NCBI GenBank assembly: GCA_900617975.1
Contig: UZAE01012552.1
Coordinates: 1-23,641 of the forward strand
Reading direction: 5' to 3'
DNA from: Rodentolepis nana
Lineage: Eukaryota; Platyhelminthes; Cestoda; Cyclophyllidea; Hymenolepididae
DNA length: 23,641 nucleotides
Made by a program: the position numbers and the translations under genes. Shown here one piece after another: positions 9,534-19,200 of this stretch (position 1 is the stretch's first letter; every line of letters begins with the position of its first letter). The notes below the pieces were generated by a model, which saw only the letters and a list, made by a program, of their open reading frames with translations, had not been told where the DNA came from and did no database searches.

Positions 9534-12500
9534 ATGACAAACAAAGGAACAGGCGATATTCCCGCATCCAATTTCGACGATGCTGTAACTGAAAGTTCTA
9601 AAAGTAAAAGGATAAATATTTTTCTCCAGAATGTCACTAAAACTGTTGTGCTTTTCTTCAGTTGGTGCTGTTTGGTGAGTCTTTTACTTATTTAATTATT
9701 CAATTTTTCATATTTTGAATACTTCGGCATGTTTTAAACGTTTTATATTGGTTTTCAAAATTTATTTTGGACATTCTTAGTAATATTCCAGCTGGCTTGC
9801 TTGGCTAGATTCTTTTAATTAGAAGTCAATTTGATATCTATTATTTTACTTCCTCAAATTGTCAAGTTTTTACCTAGTTATTTATTTTTTTGGCTTATAG
9901 CTGCGTTGTTTGCATGGGGAAATAGGTTAATTTCTTGAGGTTTTAGCGTTTGAATCATTAAAACAGCATAATTTTTCATATAAGCACAAATATACAGTAA
10001 TTTATTACTACCGTACAGGATAAAATAAAACATTACATATGATTTAAGTCATCACACATTTGACCTCAGAATGTCAATAATGTTTGGGAGGGGATTCATT
10101 GCATTATCAACTTTTAATCGTTTAACATTTTAAAAACTTAGCCAACATTTATCTGATATTTTCAATAGTCCATTAACTCAACTTTAATATATTGTGTATT
10201 AATAGTTAAGGTTCTACATGATTACTGACAAGTTAATACTTTTAGCAAAACTTTGATTGTGGTCCCAAGGATAAAGCTTGTTAAAAGTTGAAAGTTTATA
10301 TATGCCATCTAAACCCTGACAAGTCCTATTAATAATGATTTATTTTTATTTAAGTAGCTAACTTTAATGCCATAAAAGGTAAGAATTAATGCATCATTAG
10401 TTAAGTGATGACACTATTTATCACTGAGCTGAAGTTTGGTTCAGGTGCATTCATCTGAGTCACTACTATTATTTTTACATTTAGGGTTTATACGCAGAAG
10501 TGTTAGGTCCCTCCCTACAAACGTACATCAATGTAACAGGCACAAACAGTGAGGAAATTAGCCGATGTTTCTCAATGCGAGAGCTGGGCATGTTTTTCGG
10601 ATCTCTTGTGGGGGCTTTCTTTGCTGATCGGTTTGTCCGTTATCGTAACCTTACTATGGCTGTCACTCTAATTCTCGGCGCAATTACCATCGGTGCTGTT
10701 CCATTCTGCCTTGATGTGATGTCACTATCGGCTACTTTCTTCTTTTCGGGTTTTGCTCATGGATCCATGACTGCTAGTGAGTTACTTAATCATAATATTA
10801 GTGAAAATAGAGAGGGAGAGAGAGAGAGAGATTTTTCGTCACTCATCTCTGATGGAGGGATAGCTTCTCGGAGCCTCTCCGATACCCTTTTATCAGTCCT
10901 AATCGGAATTAGATTTAACCTTTGCGGTTGATTATTCCGCTAATAGGGTGTGTACTGATTAACGTCGTACTTAATCGCCAGGTCGACGCTGAACTCTCTA
11001 AGTCTTAACTTTCCTCCAAACTTGAGCAAGTTCAATAACCATAATGCTCTTTTTTACTAGAGTAGATTCAACAATTTTAATCCATTTTGATATTTCCACT
11101 GCAATAAATTAATATCATTACGATGTTAAATTAAAATGGAGAAAATTGAATTTAGTTGAAATGGTATAGATGAATGTTAAAAGTACATTGCCACTACTTC
11201 AATGCATAACTGCTTGGCTGTTTACTGGGGGTAAGGCGTCAAAAATATTTTCGGGAAAAGTGCTATCAAGAAAATCTTGACTGCTTATTAAACTTTAGAG
11301 CAACGATTGATACTACTTTCGATCTATGTTAAGTAGACGGATTCTTTGATCGCCATCACATATCTTCAAAATCTTCCAATTGAGGCAATTGCAATCAATT
11401 GCAAAAAATTCCTCATTCCTCCCCTACATAAGTTCCTTAAGCAGAGTAATTTAACAAAAGTACCACATTTTTTAAAAAAATTATATTAAACAATTCCAAG
11501 TTAATTACAAAATTCCATATGAATATTTTTTCATTTTTTTCCTAACACAGCCACATCGAAAATTTGCCTTTAATAGGGGTTTGTTGTGTTAAATAGCAGG
11601 ATCTGAATTTTGAAGAGATGTTTCAACATGCGTCGTCATCTGATGAGAGTCGTTTGTAGTCGTTTGCACCAAGATATTTATTTATTTGATAGTTACCATT
11701 AGCCCTTTAGCTGACTTCGGGCTTCATAGAGAGGAGGAGAAACATCAAAGTGGCATAAAGACGAGAGGGGGACAGAATAATGGTTCGCAGATTTAAAGGA
11801 GACAGACAGATACAAAGGCAGAGAATAGGTAAGATAAGTACTGTGGAAGGGGTCGAATACGACATCCAGTCGGGCCATGGTAGTCTGAAGTCAGAAGTCA
11901 ACTGCCGGTTTATAGACTTTTTGCCGTATGAGTATATGTTGCCCAGGGTGCACCACGTGGAGGTAAGTCTATCGCACACCTTGCACCAAGATATTATTGA
12001 TAATTTTGATTACCAATCTCAATGGTTGAATAAAATTAGATATTTTTAATGGAGGACCAACTTGCATCCTAGGATCAACAGATGGAAGCAAGTATTCGCC
12101 CTAAAACGTTAACTTTTTTGACAAGTATTTCATTCGTTAGTAATTGTGGAAAAAGTTTAGTAGGAGACACAAATAGATTACCATGCAGCGTTTAGACAGT
12201 ATGGCTAAGCAGTCTAACGTGCTATAGGCAATGCTAAGCCAGATACTACCTCAAATTTTAGCAGGATCTGATAGAAAATGACCTAAATTAGTTAAATTTA
12301 ACTTTTGTTAAATAGGTCATTCATTGAAATGGTATTCTATTGGAAAAGAGAAGTGTAAATTTGAAACAAAAATGTTTGATTGGAAAAGTAAGCTTCTAAT
12401 TTTTACAGAAATAAACACTTATGATAAAATATTTGAAGAGGGAGAAAAACAGGTTTCAACTAAACGTTGCATCGCCTCATGATTACAAACATTATATAGT

Positions 12501-15500
12501 TAACAAAATAGTAGTTTCCACCCGTATTAAAATACGATTGTGCCAAAAATACCAAAGGGCTTTAAGGATTTGGTGCATCTAAGGCATTGAAAAGTGAAAT
12601 AGGGAGAAAGTGTTCTTGATTATTATCAAGCACTTTATTTTGTTTTCCTTCCAGAAACTTGAGAAGTTCATCCACGGGTTGGTTAACTTTTAAGACAATC
12701 GAGTGGAAGTTTGAGGGGGTTTTGACCGCACTTTACACTTCATTTTGATGTATTTCACAAACCAGATTTTTATGTTTGATGTTAGGTGAAAGCATACATC
12801 TGGTTTTGCTGAAGATGAATAAAATGACCGATTGCACAACGTCACATCTTCTTTATTAATGAAAAGCATTTAGCTTAGAGCAGATGGTTGAGAATCTACA
12901 GCTAGAATGACTTGAAATAGGCATCAATAGAACTGACAGTTAGTGTTTAAATGCCCTTTGATAAAAAATATTACTCATTTTGACTGGAACGCCTATTTAA
13001 CCAGATCTATATTAAATTAATATAGACTCATATTGAATTCTTTTTATTCAATGTATTTATATCAAATGGCAGACGTTTAGATAGTTATCAATAGCCCTTT
13101 AGTTAACTTCAGGCTTCATAGAGGGAAGGAACATCAAAGTGAAAAAAGTCGAGAGGGTGGAAACAGAAGAGTGATTCACATATGTAAGGGACAGACAGGC
13201 ACGAAGGCAGAACAAAGGTGAGGTGAGTACTGCGGAAGTAGTCGAATATGACATGCAGTGGGGTGATGGTAGTTAAAGTGAGAAGTCAACTGCTGGTCAA
13301 TTGACTTTTTTGGCGTATGAGTATAAGTTGCCCAAGGTGCATCACGTGGAGGTAAGTCAATCGCACAATATAATACTGACCAGACAGAATAATTATTGCA
13401 TCTACAAAGTTTATTATTGCTTTAATTGTTATTATTTTAATTGAGAAGTGTTGATATGCTCTTATTGTGAAGGTCTAAACCGCTATCGTTTCGATGAAAA
13501 CAATTTTTTTACTTGTCTTGTCAACTCTAACTTCCGAGTTGGCACGAACAGAACTTGCTCGAATACTTCTGAATGTTTGCTTCCGTTTCGAAAGGAAGTT
13601 ATTACTTTTGCAGTCTTGAGTCCTTTTACTGACATCTTGGAAATAGGATTCAAACCCACATATCTGGTCTGGCTCAAAATGCACTGTATAACGCCAACTA
13701 GGATTGATTAGGTAGACAGACTAGGCACGTATTTGGGGTTAATCAGACTGTTTAACAAAAATTATCATATCTATAGTCCCTATTCAAGTAAAATTTAAAA
13801 AAATTCAATTATCTACTGTTGATCTAGTTCATTAAGTAATCTAGCATAGTTAAGTTAAATAGAAAATCTGAGTGCGGAGTCACTTTGAGTCAAGTTTTTA
13901 AGTTATATAGAGGTCCACAAATGCCTAAGTTATTTTTACAATCGAAAAATGGGTAAAATGGAGTCTCTTCATTAACCCTACTTCGATTAGATATTGGCAT
14001 AAAGTCTGAGTCATTATTGAATTTCCTAAATTAAGTTTCTAAATGGAGTGTGAAAAGAAGAATTTAATGGGTCAAGTGATCTAAAACGAGATCTCAAACA
14101 ATTATTGGCAACAAACCACACACTGCAGAAAAAGTGAAGGTTATGAAAGTTAAATACTCCACTCTTAGAGTTTTCCGAAAATGTTCCACAGTTCCGTGAG
14201 CCGAGTTGTTTACCGAGACATATTTGAAATCTATTGATACGTTAGAAGAGCATTCGAATTCGACGTTTTTATTGGTAAATGCATACTTGTCTATAGAGGG
14301 ATTTTTAATACCAGCCGCTGAGATAATTTACCGAAAAAAACAGTTAGAGTGTATCTAGCCTTGCCTTTTAACATCTCGATTAATTACTTGTTTCAAACAC
14401 TGTTAAACTATAACACCGAAAACGAGGTAATACCATTTGTACTGTAAAAATTTTACGATTTAACTACCACCTCATTTAAATGCAAGCACCTTATTTGCAT
14501 CTCATCATAGCTCCATGTCCTTTTTCAAACTTCTGAGACAAGTTGTTGCTCAAATATTTCATTAACTATAGCAAGGAGTGAATAGTTTATATCGCTACCG
14601 CCAAATTTGGGCCTTCAATACTGGATGTGTGGATAGAGACGCCTCTTCTCTTCCTTTGCTGTTAGACATCTGAATGATTAAACCTACTTTTTTGGTTTCC
14701 TTCAGATGGAAATCCTCTTCTAAACTCAATCTGGTTGGAAAAATCTGGCGGTCCTTTCAACTTCATGCACGCGGGCTATGGTGTGGGAGCTGCGATAGCT
14801 CCGGGATTGTTGGCACCTTATACCTACTCTGACGTGAGACATCTTGCCAATGGTTCTACAGTGAATACCACACTGATTCACCTCCACATTCCATACTACA
14901 TCGTTGCGGGACTTTGCTGCTTTGTGGCCTTTCTCTTCTGCTTTTTCAACTTCTGTCATCCAAAGAAAAAGGTGAATTGATCATTAATAGCTTACTATAA
15001 TTACCTACATAATGAAACCCATAGAGTGAGATTTAGAATTTGAGCGGCTAGTGTAGGATGGAGAAGCAGATCTATGTATCAGAGACATCCAGTAAAAGAG
15101 GGAGAGAGAGAGAGGAGATTAAATGCTAATCAGTATGTGAATGGGAGGACGATTCGTAAATAAGACACAGAAGTAAGGTTTGCCATGACGAAAAATATGC
15201 GGTCAAGAGTTGAAATAAAACAGAATGGTTAAAAGTTGATGCTAGAAAAGTTTAATTGCGACCTAGATTCAGTAATTTAGGAGTTCATGTACTACGATTA
15301 AAACTGAAGTTGGAAGGCATCAGAATGCTCAATATGATTATCATCAGGAGGACACCCATACGAAAGGCATAACAGTTTGGAGAAATCTAACCTGGAGTGG
15401 GGGAAGGGTCTTTTGAAATGAATTCAAGCCAAGACGCCTCTTACTCTCATCAATCCGTGTTTTGATTTTGACAAAAATTGTTCTTGTTCGAAAGGAGTTG

Positions 15501-16211
15501 ACGTTTTTGTGCTTCAATAGAATGTTTCATTTGGTTCAGGAGCTCCTTTATCTTAGTAAGACAACTATTTTGAGGGGAAATTTTCTATGAGAACTTGAAC
15601 TCTGCTGAACCTTTCTGTTTTCTTTGATGCCAAAGTTCGAACTCCAGTGCCAGGGTGTTCCAACACTCTCACAATCAGATCAGGTGGTTCGTCATGTTGC
15701 TTTCTTCAATCCAGAGCAGCCACCAAGCCTCCGTTGAAATTGTTCCTATCCTGTGGGATCATCTTTTACAATGTGTTCAGATAGCATTGAGCAGAGATCA
15801 TAATCTCCGTATTTTGATGGTCGAAGACGATTCAAAATTAGTTATTCACTTCCAGTCATCTATTTTCCTTGACTTCACGCCAATGACTATAATATAGTTT
15901 GAGCCTTCAATGGAAATATAGTGTGTGTAAAAACACTTTCAATACGTCTGGGAAAAGCAACCAAATAGTATTTAGTGAAATATGTCCTAAGCCACTTGTG
16001 TATTCATTTTAGGCGGTGGAAATACAGTTATTTCGCTTTGTCACTCATGAAGAAATTAAAGTGATTAGCTCACATTTTTCCAAATTGAGAATAACTTCTT
16101 TCTCTCTATGAGCATCTTATAAACTCAAAAAAATTGAGGATACAATTTGTTATCAGTTTACCACCATCAGCCGCCTTAATAAATACAAATAGCTGAAACT
16201 TTATTATTATT

Positions 16212-16258
<47 letters not shown>

Positions 16259-19200
16259 ATAATGAGTGCAATTGTTACGTTGTTATAGAGGGTCTTGAAA
16301 CTTCTAACTCGAGGTAGAGATTGATGCTCTCACGCTCATTTAATGAATTAGTTAATGTGCTTTGCATGCAATCCAGCAATGCACACCAATTGGAATATTT
16401 ATTTATTTATATCAAATGGCAGGCGTTTCGATGGTTTTCATGAGCCATTTAGTTGACTTCAGGCTTCACAGAGGGAAGGAACATCAAAGTGAAAAAAGTC
16501 GAGAGGGGGAACAGAAGAGTGTTTCAAAGATGTAAAAGAGAGAGACACAAAGGTAGAAAAAAGGTGAGGTGAGAATTTCAGAAGGGGTCGAACATGACAT
16601 AAAGTTTAATTTCTTTCCTTACTTTTGAATTGTGACATGAGTTAAGTAATTTTGTAATTTTATAGCATTGTTATTCATCGTAAAGCAAAATTTTTCAAGT
16701 GTTCACCACAACAAATCATTTGAGCTCGGAAAAAGAGTTTAAAGATAATTCCTGGGCCTAAACAATATTTCCTCCTTTCGAATAGAAGTACCTTATACCG
16801 TCATGTCCTGATTTTCAAAGGTCCAAATCACATGATCTTTCAATTGAACATCTCTTCGATTCTGAGTGCTTATTGATCAGTTTTGATGTTTTCTACAAAA
16901 CGGAGTGCATTGTTACTCGCTCTATCGGTAAATTAAGAACGCAAATTTAAAAAAAGGCGCTTGAAGAGCCTTAATTAGTGTTGTCAGACATAACGCCACT
17001 TTTCGCTAAACTTCGCCTACAGAAGTCAGCTTTGCACTTCACCATGTCCATTCTTATTTCCTTATATGTTTATTTATTCATTTCAAATGGAAGGCTTTAT
17101 AATAGTTATCATTAGCCCTTTATCTGACTTCAGGCTTCACAGAAGGGAGGAACATCAAAGTGAGAAAAAAATTTGAGAGATGAAACAGAAGAGTGCTTCA
17201 TAGATGCAAAAGAGACAGAAAGACAAACACAAATGCAGAGAAAAGGTATGGTGAGTACTGTGGAAGTGATCGAATATGATATACAGTGGGGTCTTGGTGG
17301 TTTGTAGTCAGAAGTGAATTTCCAGTTTATAGACTTTTATGGCGTATGAGTAAATGCTGCCCAGGGTGCACCACGTGGAGGTAAGTCTATCGCGCACCCC
17401 ATTTCCTCAAATATTGGGCTTACTAAATTGAAATCGGGGCGGAAACTAGACTCTGAAACTTATTTACAAATAGACCATACTCTTGATCTCCAGATATGAG
17501 AATTACCATGATTTTCAAGGGACCACTTTCCTGAATTTATCCTATTAAGGACCAAAACGTTTTTGAAAGCGAAAACTGGCACACATTCATTCGATTTGAG
17601 TAGTGGGTATGTAAAAACCCGCCAAGGAGAGAAAAAAAATAATTTTGCAATTTGCACTCTGTCTTTTGCTCGGTGCTTTCGTACAAAGATCCAATCGCTA
17701 ATGAATTCAAACTCATCGTTACCCCTTTGAAGCTAACGTTTTTAAATTTCTTGCATACGCGAACGTGTGAATTAAATTTCGTGTTTCATTATTATTATGC
17801 AGTGGAAAGAAAAGTTACAATTTTTGTAGCTGAGGGAATCAACTGGCATCGAAATTGAGGCCAACAAATAGTAAAAGGAAGGGCCCTAAGAGATGTGGAG
17901 ATATTTAATTTGAAGTCTGATTCTCCGAAATTCAAATAGCAATATTCACCTCTTGGATTGCTGTATTTCCTAATCTACGGTGTTTAGTTATTTTTGATCG
18001 TTATTATTTAATCGAGAGTGGTGATTCAACTACCTCAACTCATTTTTCCCTCCAATGATTGAGAGGCCATATGATCTTGCATGGGATGGGGTGTGCGATA
18101 GACTGACCTCCACGTGGTGCACCCTGGGCAGCATTTACTCATACCCCATAAAAGTCTATTTATTGGCAGTTGACTTCTGACTTCAAACTACCATCACCCC
18201 ATGGCAGTTGACTTCTGACTTCAAACTACCATCACCCCACAGCATGTCATATTCGTCGACTTCCACAATATTCATCTTACCTTTTCTCTGCATTTATGTC
18301 CATCTGTCTCTTTACACCTGTGAATCACTCTTCTGTCCCTTCTCTCGACTTTTTGTTGCCTTAATGTTCCTCCTCCTCTCTATGAAACCCTAAGTCAGCT
18401 AAATGGCTAATGATGACTATCAAAACGCCTGCCATTTGAAATTAATAAATAAGTATATCTTGCATGGGATTTCTTAGTATAAGGTTTTAACATTACAGGT
18501 CCGGTAGACTATTACAATTCAATAAAATTCCAACTCCCCCTTTTTAATTTTGTGCCATTACGTTCTAGTTGTCACCTAATCTCTCTTTTAAACGCGCTCC
18601 TGATGTAATCACATTAGGGCAATTAATTTAAACTAGTACTTACAATCAATACATTATGAGAATTCTAATTTGCCTTGTTGTGGATGGATCGCGTGGTTAC
18701 TAAGCGATAAACTCATTATTTGTGAATACTATTTAAGCCGTGATGTTTTATGAAAAGTCAGACGACTTCTACTGCAAATTATTTGCTAACATGTTGTGAA
18801 TCCTAGTCGTCAATCAACCGTGAATTTCTTCATGCCATCCATGGGGGGGGGGCACCTTCAGGTGTAACATTCCACATTTGCGTATTCCATGTGTTTGCTT
18901 TTGCGTAGAACACAGAAGCTCTGGCGATTAGAGTTTTGCGTAAAAGCTTTTATTAATCGTGACTTCAAATAATGTAGCAGTGTAATAATATTGATTGATG
19001 ATTGGCTGGGAAGCCTCTATACGCACCGCTGCACTTGATCAATACGTGGTCTATAACGCGACTGCATCTAACGTGATGTTCTAGCGCTCACGAGGTCACT
19101 TTGGACAGCTCAGTTTGGTTTAATAAATATTTCTCCATAAATTACTTTAAGATGCATTCCAAATAAATAATAAAGTAAATTAAACTTCTCGTTTCTTTTT

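Larger units (their letters stand above)
10777..14705 (+). other. Second intron of the MFSD4-like gene (3.9 kb)
   Basis: The donor is gtgagtta (exon ends at GSMTA plus one base) and the acceptor is tttggtttccttcag. It holds SINE copies 3 and 4, both antisense to the gene, and a short GA-rich tract near 10809-10831. The stretch 10835-10990 is somewhat more structured but matches nothing I know. Short open frames at 13448-13711 on both strands appear to be chance. Confidence 0.8.

Noticed and set aside
11707..12049. Overlapping open frames of about 90 codons on both strands
   Set aside because: They coincide with SINE copy 3 and run past its end into intron sequence; they reflect the repeat's composition.
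13634..13652. B-box-like string on the minus strand (gtgggtttgaatcctattt), possible tRNA gene or tRNA-derived SINE
   Set aside because: No A box lies at a workable distance and the flanks do not fold into a cloverleaf.
15636..15652. gttcgaactcc, resembling a tRNA T-arm
   Set aside because: No acceptor, D or anticodon arm can be found around it on either strand.
18088..18456. MITE (DNA transposon derivative) as the identity of the repeat family
   Set aside because: The ends are not inverted repeats, the duplications are 14-15 bp rather than short fixed lengths, one end is an AAAT-type tail and copy 5 is 5'-truncated. All point to retroposition.
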